Shown here piece by piece: positions 22,217-34,254 of a stretch of DNA of 64,000 nt. The stretch comes from Euborellia annulipes (lineage: Eukaryota; Arthropoda; Insecta; Dermaptera; Anisolabididae): NCBI GenBank assembly GCA_023213315.1, contig JAKCPI010014048.1, positions 1 through 64,000 on the forward strand. The letters are read 5' to 3'. The notes under the pieces are model-generated. The model searched no databases and was not told the DNA's origin. It was given only the letters and a program-made list of their open reading frames with translations. Each line of letters opens with the position of its first letter. Position 1 is the stretch's first letter. A program made the position numbers and the translations under genes.

Positions 22217-23319
22217 AATATTTTAATCTATAAATAGTCTGTGACCTTAAATAATAGTTTTATCCCTTGATGAATTTTTTTTTACAAGCAGAATTTATGA
22301 TAATATTCTTATTTACATTATAAATATAAGAGAGAACATCTCTTTAATGATAGATATAGATTAACTGGTAACTTCGTAAAAGTATTATTTATTTATATGA
22401 AATACGTAGTATCCAAGAACCGCAATTTTGCACGTTTAATACAATATTCATATATGTAAATATATAAAGCAAAAATAAAAGAAAATCATGACGTCACTTG
22501 ATACTAAAATCCTTTCTCCAAGGAGCATTTTCAACCAAAATCTTCTTATCTTATCACTTCTCACTCTCTCTCTCTTCTTGCGTTTCAAGCCTCAAAAGCT
22601 TATGTTACAAATTCCTGTCCCATATCCTGCACACTTCACCCATTAGATTTCAAAGAAGCAAACAAAAGGTGATCATAATATTATTTAACATATTAATGGA
22701 TTTCATTAAACATTATTTGGCATAGTATTTCGTTGTTTCAGGGTTTTTTGAAATTCGGCCCCTAAGTACCCCACCATTTTTTTGAAAAATTCGGATTTTT
22801 CAACTTTTTAATGAAATGAGATATCAATATGCTTTCCACGCTAAAAGTCCCCTCCCCTAAATGAATCCCCCTCCAAAAGTCCCCCTCTCCCATTAAAGTA
22901 ATTTTTGCGTTGTTTTTTTGAAATTGTATTTTTTTTTCCAACACTTTTTTTTCTCTTCTCCATCTCTATATATATAAAGAGAGAACCCATTCCAATCCAT
23001 TCCATCCACGTAAAATAGATTTTCTTCAATTTTTCGTCTCAGTTACACGTTTAGGCTTCAACTTGTGCTCATTCCTTAAGGTGCGCGTCTCGAAAAACGG
23101 TTAGAACACGATTGACTACCGAGTTACTCAAGGCGGCAAGAGATGGCGTTAGTTTTTCCCATAGGAATACAAGGGATTTATTCCATTTCATTTGAAAGTT
23201 TCCATCTAATTAATTAAGGGTAAAAAATTAATTATTTTTTAACACAATGATTACTAATTTAATTATCTATAAGATATAGAGCGAATTTTTTAAAAACATC
23301 TTTTATTTAATGTGATTAA
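22217..23319. other. Interval without recognised genes
   Basis: Includes a C/T-rich patch near 22840-22890. Open frames at 22498-22725 and 22762-23029 have no recognisable domain and sit in low-complexity sequence. Confidence 0.5.
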
Positions 23320-23860
23320 TGTATTTTAATAAATACGCTAATAAATGAATTCGTATTGAATTATAAATTTGGAGAACATATCAGAAAAATATGTGAATTC
23401 AATTTATATTATAAAATATACAAAACTTTTTCTTTATTGCCAAATAACGCCCACTTGATTAATTAAAATTTAATACGAACGCCTGATATATAGACTATTA
23501 TTTGTGTTGACTTCCAAGGAGAGCATGCCATTTTGTTTGCCTACCTTCCAGGACAAAATTTTTACCTATTCGTTTTATGGGGGAGGTGCAGAAACACTTT
23601 CAAAAACAAGGGGAGTAATAATTCAAACTACCATTTATAATGAAATTCTATTTTGAAAATATATAAATAGTGCCTTTTACACTTGTAATTTTATCTATTA
23701 TTTTTTGTATTTTAATAAATACGCTAATAAATGGATTCGTATTGAATTATAAATTTGGAGAACATATCAGAAAAATATGTGAATTCAATTTATATTATAA
23801 TATACAAAACTTTTTCTTTATTGCCAAATAACGCCCACTTGATTAATTAAAATTTAATAA
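23320..23860. repeat. Pair of ~156-bp direct repeats
   Basis: 23320-23475 and 23706-23860 are nearly identical (start tgtattttaataaatacgc, end attaaaatttaata) and enclose ~230 bp. They start with TG, as LTRs do, but do not end in CA. Either a TRIM-like LTR remnant or a simple segmental duplication. Confidence 0.7.
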
Positions 23861-24334
23861 AACAAAATTTTGTTTTAATTAATGAAAAAAAGCACTTGAG
23901 TTGAAAATAAGGACCTCATCCCTCTCAGTATCTTTTAATGCCTATTGAAAATGTATTTATTCAAATATGTATATTATTTAATTTCAATCGGCAAGTCATA
24001 AATAAAGCTTCTTATAAAGAAGGGGTACGATTTTAATAAATAAAAAAAAAAAAAAGAAATTACATTCAGTAAAATAAACGAAAATATATTTTCAATTCCA
24101 CGATTTTATATATAAAGATAAAATAAGATTGAATTTCATTTTAAATAATCATACACAAACGTGGGTGGTTTCTTGATCAGCTTAACGAAAAAAATAAAGA
24201 ATTCGCTAAAAAATAAATATCGAAATGGCCCAAGATACTCTATCGTCCAATTGTTTTTTGTATCATTTATAATTTCGAATAATTGTGATCTGAAACTTTA
24301 AATAGAATAATTCTTTTATATTAAAAATCTGCTG
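23861..24334. other. AT-rich interval
   Basis: No gene, RNA or family repeat recognised. Confidence 0.6.
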
Positions 24335-25175
24335 ACACACAACTTTCTCTTACCTTTGGTAATTGAAAGTTGTGTTCTGTGCTTGTCACACCAGATTTTT
24401 TGTATCGAAATATATTTAGTTTCCGCCGGTAATTCAAGATATAAAATTTATAAACACAGAAAAACATTTATATTGCAATATTTTGTTACCATGGCAACCA
24501 TTTCTTATATCTTTCCTATGAAGTACAAGAGTACGTGTGCTTCACGCAATTTTTAAATGACTTTGTACAGTGAGCGCCACAATTAAGTCCACACCTGATA
24601 GTTAGAACCTTAAGTATATGGTATAATATATGGTGTATAATGAAATAATTTTAATGGCCGAATAGGTAAAACGTAAAATCTGGTACTGATAATTTTATTT
24701 TTCCTTTTCAAATTTAAAATTATTTCACCATAAAATATATAATATACCATATACTTAAGGCTATAGGTATCAGGTGGGGACTTAATTGTGGCGCTCACTG
24801 TACATTTCATCTAAAAAATAATGAATTTTTGAATTTTAATGAAAATCGTGTGAAGCGTATTTTGAGACAATTAAAAAAAAAAAAAAAACTGAAAAAGTAC
24901 ATCAGTAAAGTACTAGTATTTTTTGACCGATTTTATTCAAAAGCTTCGTGTTAGGTTCCATGAGGATACCGAACTTAAATATAAAATTTCAACCACCTAC
25001 CTCTTTTCGTTCTTGAGATATTTTGTTCACAGACAGACTATGTCGCGAAAACCACTTTTTTGGATTCAGGGGACCTCAAACTTGTATATCCATCAAAATC
25101 TCGACATCGAATTTTAGACATGAATTCAATACTATATAGATCTATAAATTAAAATATATAGGTAAGAGAAAAAGT
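24335..25175 (-). repeat. REP-A dispersed repeat with nested MITE
   Basis: Reverse, near full-length copy from 'acacaactttctcttacc' to 'ataggtaagagaaaaag', interrupted at 24566 by a TA-flanked MITE. Confidence 0.85.
24568..24800. mobile_element. Tc1/mariner-type MITE, near-perfect palindrome
   Basis: Bounded by TA on both sides (24566-24567, 24801-24802). Terminal inverted repeats begin CAGTGAGCGCCACAATTAAG and extend ~60 bp, so most of the 233 bp folds into one hairpin. A TA target and CAGTG ends fit the Tc1/mariner superfamily. No ORF. A truncated relative is at 35000. Confidence 0.85.
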
Positions 25176-25639
25176 AAAAAGATCTTTTGTCAAATTTAGT
25201 ATAAATGGTCACCTCCATGAAACCATTTCAATTCATATCAATTAAATTTTATGTAATTTTCATTTTCTGATCCATTCACATTTTTAGTCCCCTCTCTACA
25301 AAAACAAAACATTTTTGAAAATAATTATCTTCTCTATTGAATTTGTTGTTTGTTTATGTTTGTTGTTCTCACGCTATTTTTGCCGAGTGGTCGTCATCTC
25401 TCCATTTGTAATTACGACTACCGATCTAAAACGATCCAATTCAAAAGAAACGCTCTTCTATTGATTAAACTAACACATTTCCCATACATTTTGTTCATTC
25501 ATTTAGTTTTGTTCATTAAAAGTATTGTCGGATATAGCCTAACATTTTTATTTCTGATAGTCCTTCCACAGATGGGGTATCCGCCGTTTTTTAAATAATA
25601 TTTTTCCTGAAAATAGACATTTTTTTCGGTAGCATTTAA
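25176..25639. other. Interval upstream of transposase-like relic
   Basis: No family repeat recognised. The minus strand has an open stretch contiguous with the relic at 25640-25742 but no clear domain. Confidence 0.4.
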
Positions 25640-25742
25640 CCCTAGACGTGATTCCCATTGGCTTAGCAGACGGTCGAATTCACAGACAATGAAGTCGCGC
25701 TTCTTGGAGGTAATCCAAGCTTTGATAGCTGCTATTACCCCT
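25640..25742 (-). pseudogene. Possible mariner-like transposase C-terminal relic
   Basis: The minus-strand frame reads GVIAAIKAWITSKKRDFIVC followed by EFDRLLSQWESRLG. The pattern A..AW..S...DF......L...W resembles the C-terminal end of mariner transposases. No DDD residues, no start and no terminal repeats are tied to it. It could equally be a chance frame. Shown because it is more protein-like than its surroundings. Confidence 0.3.
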
Positions 25743-26402
25743 GATTTGAAGCCTCTTGTCTTTCGCTAATTGTTCCTTAGCAAAAAATTGCTTGATTGAT
25801 TTTTGCTGCCTTCTATTCATTTACATAATGCGTAAAGCATAATATGACAAATATAAATATGATTTACGATGCCCGTTTTTATCAACTAAACATTGAAGAA
25901 TATTTTTGTAATAAAATAAATAAAAGCAAACACACTCAAAAATGTTGTTCTGATCGCTAGAGCGACTTGATCATCTTTTTATCCAATCGTTCATCACAAA
26001 AAAATTATCATTTCTAATTTGAGAGTTTAATTATTTTATTTATATAATTAATTAGTTTTGTTTGAAGGAATGGATGAAAGGTTGAATCCAATGCTTTCCA
26101 ATGGGAAAATTCTGCAATTTTTCGAGTCCATGCATTTGAAAATTTGAGAACCCGAGTATTTTTCCTGAACATAAAGCCCAAAATTTCCATTTGTAAACTT
26201 GAAGATGACACACATAGTGTCGAAATGCGTATAAAGTTAATAAAATGAATTGAAACAAATAACCTTGAGTACAATTTATATTCTAATTAAATATGTTTCA
26301 ACTAGTCCAACGTCCAGTATCAATTTAACCCAAAATTTCATTTCGAAATTCGTCGATCAAACAGACCATGACCGACAGACGGACGAACATTCCGCTATTA
26401 TA
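25743..26402. other. AT-rich interval
   Basis: Contains the hammerhead relic at 26193-26240. 'ctagagcgacttgatcatc' near 25958 may be another hairpin-element remnant. Nothing else recognised. Confidence 0.5.
26193..26240 (+). ncRNA. Hammerhead relic of the 7.1-kb family
   Basis: AACTTGAAGATGACAC then AGTGTCGAAATGCGTATAAA: stem II, GAAA and stem III (ATGC/GTAT) match the 7214 motif and stem I AACTT/AAGTT could pair, but the first box has lost two bases. Single arm only. Confidence 0.35.
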
Positions 26403-26750
26403 TGAGGGCAATTCGGAAAAAGTAAAGAACGTTTTGTGCTAGCGAGGTGTTACTAAATTTCGCACATCACTCCAGAAACAAAGCGCTAATCAATGGAATG
26501 GCACCATTCAAATTCCCCCAAAAACCGAAAAAAAGCCAAACAAATTTTGAGCACCTGGTGCTTGGTGGCAACTGTGTATACAGAAGGCATAGAAAAACTG
26601 TAAAACTTCATGACAAGTGTTAAATTTAAACGGCGACAAATCGTAGAAACCTAAGTATCAAATAGTATGTAAATAAAGTTTTACTTTTGTATATCAGTTA
26701 TATTAAAGTTTGTATACAAAAACGTTCTTTTACCTTCCGAATGACCCTCG
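26403..26750. mobile_element. Internally deleted mariner element
   Basis: TA on both sides (26401-26402, 26751-26752). Terminal repeats TGAGGGCAATTCGGAAAAAG and, inverted, CGAGGGTCATTCGGAAGG, both followed by AAAGAACGTTTT, the layout of mariner ends. 348 bp, no transposase ORF. Probably moved by a full-length mariner elsewhere. Confidence 0.85.
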
Positions 26751-26752
26751 TA

Positions 26753-27157
26753 TATAATATAGAATAGTATTATATAGTCGACTGTTAAACATTTAAACGT
26801 TTGATTCTGAATTTACTTCACAAAAAATCAGTGTACTAATTACAATCTCTTTTTTATATAATTAGGAAATCCTTTAGGTGGATATTTGATGAGTGGTTCA
26901 ATTATTCACGTAGTATATCCACAGATAGACCCAAATGTTTTTCTGTGTATCATTCGTGATTATTTGTACAATATAAAAAACAAATTTGCTCTCATTAGAT
27001 CACCTCTCTCTTTAGAAAAAAAATATTACCAAAATTTCAATTAGCACGATTGGCTATTTTTTTTTTTTTTTTTTCATTTTGCTCATTTTGTCCTCTGATA
27101 CTATAATAGGATATAGGATTTAATTATATTTACTTATGATCGATTCAGACATATTTG
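26753..27157. other. AT-rich interval
   Basis: T run at 27058-27074. Nothing else recognised. Confidence 0.6.
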
Positions 27158-28090
27158 TTACTTTCTCTTACCTATGTATATATGTAATATATATAGAGAG
27201 AGAAAGTATTGGATTCATGTCAAAAATTCGATGTCGAGATTTTGATGAATATACACGTTTTGAGGTCCGCTGAATCTAAAAAAGTGGTTTTTGCGACATG
27301 GTCTGTCTGTCTGTGTGTGTGGGGTGGGGGGGGTGGGTGTGTGTTCAATTTTAAGCATGAAGGAATTGAGCTACGAGGTTGAAATTTTATATTTAACAGT
27401 TAAGTTAAACATCCCCCGGGACCGGAAAAATAAGCTTTTAATCAAAATCGGCCAAAGAGTACTTGTACTTTACTGATGTACTTTTTCAGTTTTTACGATT
27501 TTGATTAAAATTCAAATATCAATTATTTTTTAGATGCTCTTTCGAATGTATATTCTCGTTTTGCCCTCAAAATTGTTTGAAGCACACTTTACTCTTGTAG
27601 TTCATAGGAAAGATAGGAGAAATGGTTGCCATGGTAACAAAATATAAATATTTTCCCATGTTTATTTAAAAAAAACAAAAACATTCACACTTTTTTCTCA
27701 TTCACACTCACACTCACACACACATTCACACAGTCTTTTCGGCAACTCTGACCATTTAAGACTTTATACGATAACTGTTGTAATTAATAAATGTATTTGG
27801 GGTTCAGGCATTTCTATTTAAGCCATTTGGTATCCAAAAGGCTTAAATAAAATCTTCGGACTGCCTGGGTCCGAACCCGCGACGTTTGGTTTAGGAGGTA
27901 GGCACGCTACATACTACGCCAAACTCGGGGTTCCCATGTTTATAAATTTGACATCTTAAATTCTAATATATTGGCGGAAACTAAATATATGTCGACACAA
28001 AAAATCTGGTGTGACAAGCACAGAACACAACTTTCGATTTACCGAAGGTAAGAGAAAGTTGTGTGCTGTGCGACAGTCACACCAGATTTT
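27158..28090 (+). repeat. REP-A dispersed repeat, complete, with nested SINE1
   Basis: Has both terminal hairpins: 'tactttctcttacctatg' / 'agagagagaaagtattgg' on the left, and 'ggtgtgacaagcacagaac' / 'gtgtgctgtgcgacagtcac' on the right. SINE1 at 27665-27930 is inserted in 'ttcccatgttta'. Without the SINE it is ~660 bp, the best estimate of full length. Confidence 0.9.
27665..27930 (-). mobile_element. SINE1 with 12-bp target duplication
   Basis: Flanked by ttcccatgttta at 27653-27664 and 27931-27942. The tRNA-like head is on the right ('ggctgg.gtccgaacccgcg' region read on the minus strand), the A-rich tail on the left. 266 bp, matching the copy at 14115. Confidence 0.85.
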
Positions 28091-28886
28091 TTTAAGCAAT
28101 TGATTTAAATAAATTTTTCGAACACAACACCTCTTGACATTAAAGTTGACATTGTCAAACCTTTACCACGTGGGGTGGTGTTTTTAATTTATTACTTTAA
28201 ATTATTTCCCTTCTAATTTAATAATATTCCAAACGAAGCTGACCTAGAAGTCCAAATAATAAATAATCCCCTTTAATTTTTTCTTACATAAATAAATATA
28301 AATTTTGGAATTAATTAAGCATCAAGTTATTTAATTAAAAGATTTGTAAGTAGCAGAGAGTAACTTGGGGTCCCCACTTTCACTTATTTAATCTTCGTTC
28401 CGAATGTCAACTCATATACATTCCTTTAATATAATATCACGTCTTCGTATTATATTTGTCCCCCTATAAGCATTTATACAGATATATAGACTCTATGCAT
28501 TATTAATTTGTACACGACTTGAATCAAGACCTCATGACCTCCCTCGACAAAATTCATTCAGTACACCACATATTGAGATTCCCACTGCATACTTAATTTT
28601 ATATATGTGTAGGGGATTAATCATTTTCAAGGGGATGGAACTTATTAATCAATACAGGATGGATTGCAAACCATAGGCCTACTAGAAACATCTTATTAAA
28701 TCCAACTAGAAGAAATTTACAAGAAAACGGGATAAATAATAGAATTTTTTAATAAAAACTTCAAATTTTGATATTATGAAGTGGGCCACCCAATTGACCT
28801 GCTCACTATTTTAAAACAAATTTATTTAGAACTTTAATTCGGTGTTAAATAAAGATGTTTCCATAAATATATCGTGTGAACTTTTA
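28091..28886. other. Interval without recognised genes
   Basis: AT-rich, no family match, no credible ORF. Confidence 0.6.
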
Positions 28887-29365
28887 GACTTTCTCTTACC
28901 TATGTATATTTGTTAATATACAGTATATAGTTGATTCATGTCAAAAATTCGATGTAGAGATTTTGACTGGAAATACACGTTTTGAGGTCCCCTGAATCCA
29001 AAAAAGTGGTTTTCGCCAGACATGGTCTGTCTGTGCGCGAACAAAATATCTCAAGAACGAAAAGAGCTAAGGAAGTTGAAATTTTATATTTACGTTAGGT
29101 ACTTCCCTGGGACATGATACGAAGCTATTGGACAAAATCGGCCAAAGAGTACTAGTACTTTGCTGATGTACTTTTTTAGTTTTTTTTCGTTTTTCTCAGA
29201 ATTCGCTCCAAAGTTGTTCCAATTCAAAAATCAATAATTTTTTAGATTGTCTTTAAAATGTATATTCTTATTTTGTCATTGAAATCTTGTGAAGACCACT
29301 TTACTCTTGTACTTCTTAGGAAAGTTAGGAGAAATAGTTGCCATGGTAAAAAAATTTGGTGTGAC
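28887..29365 (+). repeat. REP-A, left part, truncated by LINE
   Basis: Runs from 'tttctcttacctatgtata' to 'gttgccatggtaaaaaaa' and then meets LINE sequence at about 29366. Confidence 0.8.
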
Positions 29366-30078
29366 TGGCGCCGGGATGTGCCCATTGACCATATTGGCCA
29401 ACGAACGATCTAGGAAATACTTCCGGAGGTACGAAGAGGACACCCTAAGGGCAGATTCCATCAAGGCCTGGCAAGAGAGATAGGACCAATCGGAGAAGGG
29501 TAGGTGGACACACCGCCTTATTCCTGACATCGAGACTTGGTTGAATCGGCCCCACGGAGAGATAGATTTATATCTCACGCAGTTCCTCAGTGGCCATGGA
29601 TGCTTCCGCGCTTACCTGTTTAGGTTCGGCCATGACGGCGCGCCGGAATGTCCCACCTGCCAAGATAAGGAGGAAGACGTGGAACACGTGTTCTTCCACT
29701 GTACACGCTTTGCTGACGAGCTTGGAAAGCTCCAGAAGATTTTGGGCGTGGTGCTAAGTCCGGAAAATATGGTGGTGAACATGCTCGAAAAAGTCGAAAA
29801 TTGGACAGCCGTGGAGGGAGTTTGCCTCTGAGGTCGTGAAGGAGCTTCGTCGTTTGGAAAGGGAGAGGAATAACGCAACAACACCCTGAGCAAGAGCTAC
29901 CTCATAGCTGAAGACACCCCCTCCTGCGAGGGTATCCGTCATCGTGGTCCCGCAGGAGGGGGGAGCAGTTAGGGAGGGTGGTTTTAGTGGATAAAAATCC
30001 CACACGCTGTTGAGTACGGGCTCACCAGTGTCTATGAAGATTTCCACTGACCCTCAAAAAAAAAAAAGAAAAACACAC
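29366..30078 (+). pseudogene. 5'-truncated LINE C-terminus (R1/I/Jockey-like), one stop, one frameshift
   Basis: The frame starting near 29366 encodes MCPLTILANERSRKYFRRY ... WTHRLIPDIETWLNRPHGE ... LTQFLSGHGCFRAYLFRFG ... CPTCQDKEEDVEHVFFHC, the post-RT region with a CxxC..H....C finger typical of R1/I/Jockey-type LINEs. A TAG at 29481-29483 sits where the flanking residues (AWQER..DQSEKG) suggest a former Trp. After 'ENWTAVE' a frameshift moves the reading to FASEVVKELRRLERERN. The GC-rich 3' UTR contains the hairpin 'ctcctgcgagggt' / 'cccgcaggag', and an A-rich tail ends near 30078. RT catalytic motifs are absent. Confidence 0.8.
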
Positions 30079-30083
30079 ACAGC

Positions 30084-30112
<29 letters not shown>
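30070..30112. repeat. CA microsatellite
   Basis: About 20 CA repeats with one interruption, expanded from the 'cacacagacagacc' part of the adjacent REP-A. Confidence 0.8.
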
Positions 30113-30114
<2 letters not shown>

Positions 30115-30431
30115 CATGTCGCGAAAACCACTTTTTTGGATTCAGGGGACCTCAAAACGTGAAGATCCATCAAAATCTCGACATCGAATTTTTGACATGA
30201 ATCCAATACTTTCTCTCTATATATATATTACATATATACATAGTTAAGAAAAAGTAAAAAATATAAATTTTATTTCCCATTTAAATTGTACTTGTTGAAT
30301 TTTAATATAGGCCTATTGGCTGAAACTAAATATATTTCCAGACAAAAAAAATCTGGCGTGACAAGCACAAAACACATCTTACTTTTGGTAAGAGAAAGTT
30401 GTATGTTGTGCGACCAGTCACACCAGATTTT
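30082..30431. repeat. Two REP-A pieces in opposite orientation
   Basis: 30082-30262 is the reverse of the left part ('agaccatgtcgcgaaaacc' to 'catagttaagaaaaagt'). 30265-30431 is the forward right end, with the full hairpin 'ggcgtgacaagcac' / 'gtgcgaccagtcacacc'. With 28887-29365 this makes a scrambled REP-A cluster around the LINE. Confidence 0.75.
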
Positions 30432-30931
30432 TTAAATTATTTATGTTTTAAGCACGGGCCATTGAACAATGAATAAATACAGATGATAACAATACAAAAA
30501 AAAAAATGAATTTAAGGGTTGATAATAGTAGGTGTGAATAATTGGTGCCTGCTCCCATCACCGAAATTTGAAAACGTTTTCTATATTTTCGTTTGAGAAA
30601 TAAATAAAGTAGTAAAAAAAAAAAATATTAACATTTAAAAAAATTTAATAAAACACCTGCCTTTGAGTGGACCCGCGGCCCCTTGGGGGATTAAAAAAAC
30701 TTGTAATGAAAATTTTGCCTTTGATAAAGTCCTTTGAACAAATTACAATAGAGATATACTCATATACCTGGTATCTGTATTTTTTAAAAATATATATTTG
30801 TGTGTGTCTCTTGAAAAAAATCATATATACACCCCTGAGGACAATTTTCTTTGAGAGGGGGAGCGATTTTTTTTTTTTTGGGAAAAGTTTTTTTTGAGAA
30901 AACGGGTTTGAAAGTATTTAAAAAAAAAGTA
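30432..30931. other. AT-rich interval
   Basis: Homopolymer T/A runs near 30620 and 30870. Short overlapping frames on both strands are low-complexity. Confidence 0.6.
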
Positions 30932-31532
30932 AAAATCTGGTGTGACTGGTCGCACAGCCACACCTTTCTCTTACCCTTCGGCAAGAGAAATTTGTGTACT
31001 GTACTTGTCACACCAGATTTTTTGTGTGGACATATATTTAGTTTTCCACCGACATATTAGAATTCAAGATATTAAATTTATAAACGTGGGAAAATATTTA
31101 TATTTTGTTACCCTTGCATCTTTCCTCTGGAGTACAAGAGTAAAGTGGTCTTCAAAATATTTCAATGGCAAAATGAGAATATACATTTTAAAGAGCATCT
31201 AAAAAATAATTGATTTTTGAATTTTAAAAAAATCGTTCGAGCAAATTTTGAGAAAATCGAAAAAAGCTGAAAAAATTACATCAGTAAAGTACTAGTACTC
31301 TTTAGCTAATTTGTTCAAAAGCTTCGTGTCATCCCTGGGGGGAGGCCTTACTTAAATATAAAATTTTAACCTCCTAGCTCTTTCCGTTCTTGAGATATTT
31401 CGCGAAAAACCACTTTTTGGATTCAGGAAACCTCACAACGTGAAGATCCATAAAAATCTCGATTTTGACATGAATCCAGTACTTTCTCTCTATATATATT
31501 AACATATATACAGGTAAGAGAAAGTAAAAATG
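30932..31532 (-). repeat. REP-A dispersed repeat, complete both ends
   Basis: Full-length reverse copy with right hairpin 'ggtgtgactggtcgcacag' / 'ctgtacttgtcacacc' and left hairpin 'tactttctctctatatat' / 'ggtaagagaaagta'. 'agtaaaaat' abuts both ends and could be a target duplication or terminal sequence. Confidence 0.9.
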
Positions 31533-32224
31533 GATTTTTAATTTTAAATAGAATAATGAGAAAATATCAAGAAATCATAGGGGCAATTTTTGTCAAATTT
31601 TATACCATTTGATATGGAATGCCTCAGTCTCATTTACGATTTAATTTTCACTTTTCAGTACGACCTGGAAAAAATATTCTCTAGCACTGTAGCAATTTTA
31701 TTTGAGAAATTTACCTTTATAATTTAATTTCCAAATTCTCTTCATAAAATCCAATTTTGTTTATAGAATTTGAAATAAGATCAGAGAATTATTTTGTTTA
31801 TCTGACAAGTAGATTACAGTTTTTTTTTTCTTAAATTTCTTTCATTAATTTCTCAACTCCCCCTCCCATCCATTCCTTAGCTTAACTTAGTCCTCTTGTG
31901 AATGCTTAAAATAATTTTCTTGTTTGTGTTTGTTCTTAATTAATTGATGAAAGACGTCGAAATTGCAACTCAACAAAATTGCACCTCTCCTCCCCCTCTT
32001 TTTCTTCTTCCCATATAAACATCCAATTAGAAACTGTTCATTCAATTGATATCATAATTTTAAAACAAGCTGGATAAAATTTATAAACATATTTTTACTT
32101 TCTCTTACCCTATATATTTTAATATAACCAATTATAAAGCCGATGTTCTGGCTTCTGGGATCATGTATAATTTATTATTAATCACTCTTTATAGATTTAT
32201 AGAATAGGGTTAGAATAGCAAATA
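31533..32224. other. Mostly unassigned; REP-A tip at 32097
   Basis: 'ttactttctcttacccta' at 32096-32120 is an isolated REP-A left tip. The rest is AT-rich with no recognised feature. Confidence 0.5.
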
Positions 32225-32370
32225 AAATTTTTTTTATTTAATGTCTTCTGGCATCGGAGATCACTTTGACCCCATTCCTATTTATTTCAATTGATTGGTA
32301 GCCAATTCATTTGAAATAAATTTTATAGAATGAGACGGGATGGGAATCCCCGACCTCAAGGATTTTTTTT
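32225..32370 (-). mobile_element. SINE-like fragment
   Basis: Same plan as SINE1/SINE2 bodies: 'ttggtagccaatt' beside 'tttgaaataaatttta', then 'gacgggatgggaatcccc', whose complement resembles a pol III B box. Sequence has diverged and the A box is unclear. Confidence 0.4.
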
Positions 32371-33305
32371 TCCATGATCATTACAAAAAAGAAAAAGTAA
32401 AAAACCAACTACAGTTGTTGAGTCATATTTAAAAGTATCATCAAAAAACTGGATTAATATTTCGAAGATCATGAATACAGACCTATTTAATATATACACA
32501 AATTTTGGATCAGATATCCTATTATTAGCGGCATTTCGATCCTACCTTAAGACAATCATCAAGGAAAAAACCTTTTCTCAGTAAAATATTTATACTAAAA
32601 GGCGCTCAAATAAAATTTTTATTAAATGTACATTTTTGTTTTCTGAATATATCGCTCACTTGCTGCAAGAGTGTCATAACTTGAAATTTTTATTTTTTCA
32701 GGAGATCAAAAAAAAAACAATACAATTTTAACACATTTATATAGAAATTCGAATTACCTCTTAATTTTCAAAAATATCACTGGTGCACCTTGCTCCCTTG
32801 CATCTCCCTTTTTAGCCTACAATTTAAATTAATTTTGTGCTTAAAACCAATTTTGGACGGTTGTTTAGCCACTTTTGACCAGTTTCCTGGTCAAAATCTA
32901 AAAAAGTGGTTTCTTTAACCACAATGCTTAGATGATACAAAAAAAAAAAAAAAAAAACAAAAAAAAAAAACAAATACGAATTTGAAAAGCTCATATATGT
33001 CCCTCTGCCAGATAAAAGTTTTTTTTTTTTTTTTTGTAATCATTGCTGTACTAATAACTAAAACATGTTAGTTTTTTGAATTATGACAATATTGCATCAA
33101 ATGAGCGATATAAAATCACACCTAGAGACCCCCTAATGGTTTACCAAAGCTTTTTCTTAGCCTTTACCAACTTTATTAGTCTACTATATGCACGTATGCA
33201 AAATTTCAAAACAAAACCACAGACACAAACACAGCATCATTGCAAAATCTACTTAAATAAATTCTGGGGACTCCAAAAACTATTTTGGCAGCTTAATTTC
33301 ATTAA
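32371..33305. other. AT-rich interval with hammerhead-like remnant
   Basis: Minus strand 32535-32565 has TTGATGAT ... GGATCGAAATGC, the box order of the hammerhead family but with C3 changed and no clear stem I. A runs at 32940-32970 and a T run at 33017-33036. Confidence 0.4.
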
Positions 33306-33309
33306 TTTT

Positions 33310-33545
33310 AAACTGGTAACCGTTGCCTCTAGTTGAAACATTGTTTTATTAGGATAATTAAATTCAAGTACATAAGGTTTTTTGTTTCAATGATATATTA
33401 ATTTAATATTAACACTATATGTGTCATCTTCAGAAGTGAATTACATACATACCTAGATGACACATATGGTGTCGAAAGTGTTAATATTAAATTAATATAT
33501 CATTGAAACAAAAAACCTTGTGTACTTGAATTTAATTCTCCTATT
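33310..33545. mobile_element. Palindromic element, deleted relative of 7.0-kb element
   Basis: Arms share 'gataattaaattcaagtac', 'aaggttttttgtttcaatg' and 'aatttaatattaacact' with their complements. The left-arm motif keeps CTGAAGA (minus, 33427-33433) and stem I CACTT but has lost GAAA. The right arm keeps GACACATATGGTGTCGAAA but has lost stem III. Deletions differ between arms. Confidence 0.75.
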
Positions 33546-34254
33546 AAAGCTTCATTTCAATTTGATTACCTATCCAACCTACGATTGGTGAACAAAGTTA
33601 AAAACTCAATAAATAGACCCAATCGGCTTTGCGTTTTGAACTGCTCTATATTTAATATACTTAGGGGGAGAGGGTTAATTTATATTTTTTAACAAAGCCA
33701 TCTCATCTCTCTCATTAAAAATGACTTGGTTGAGAAGGAAGGCCTTTATCAAGTCATAAGCAACTGCTTGCTGGCCTCATAACTTACTTGTTAACTTGCT
33801 TACTAGATTAAACAAGTCAGCAACAAACTTGTAATAACCCACCATAGAACCCCACCATACAACATTCATTCATCTCCAACTACGTATATATTAGTAATAA
33901 AAATATTTTCGTCTATTTGATATAACATATACTACATATTTTATACACCTTTCGTTAAATTTTAATTAAAACAAATAGTGCTTAAGAAGATGAAGAAGTG
34001 ATGGTGGAGGGGGAGGGGGTGGGGGGGTGGGCTAGGCAATTTAATTAATCACGATTATTATTTTACAGGATTAATTTTATGACTCCGAGTCATGTGTCTG
34101 AGACATTGTCTGAGTGGTGGAATTTTGAATTAAGTAATTTGGTTACCATATGACCGAATATACAGCAGAAATATTAATCCCCCTCCAAGTCAAGCAAAAC
34201 TTATTAATTTAATTACCGTACTTAAAGAAAAAAAATTGAATATTTTTAGATTAA
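33546..34254. other. Interval without recognised genes
   Basis: G-rich patch at 34003-34031. No family match or credible ORF. Confidence 0.6.

Noticed and set aside
23320..23860. Certain LTR retrotransposon
   Set aside because: The repeats lack CA ends, primer-binding site and target duplication; kept only as a direct repeat.
24923..25117. ORFs reading 'NLDIEF' (also at 9.5, 42.3 and 42.9 kb)
   Set aside because: All are the same REP-A segment in either strand; frames are broken differently in each copy and stop codons are common, so it is not a conserved protein.
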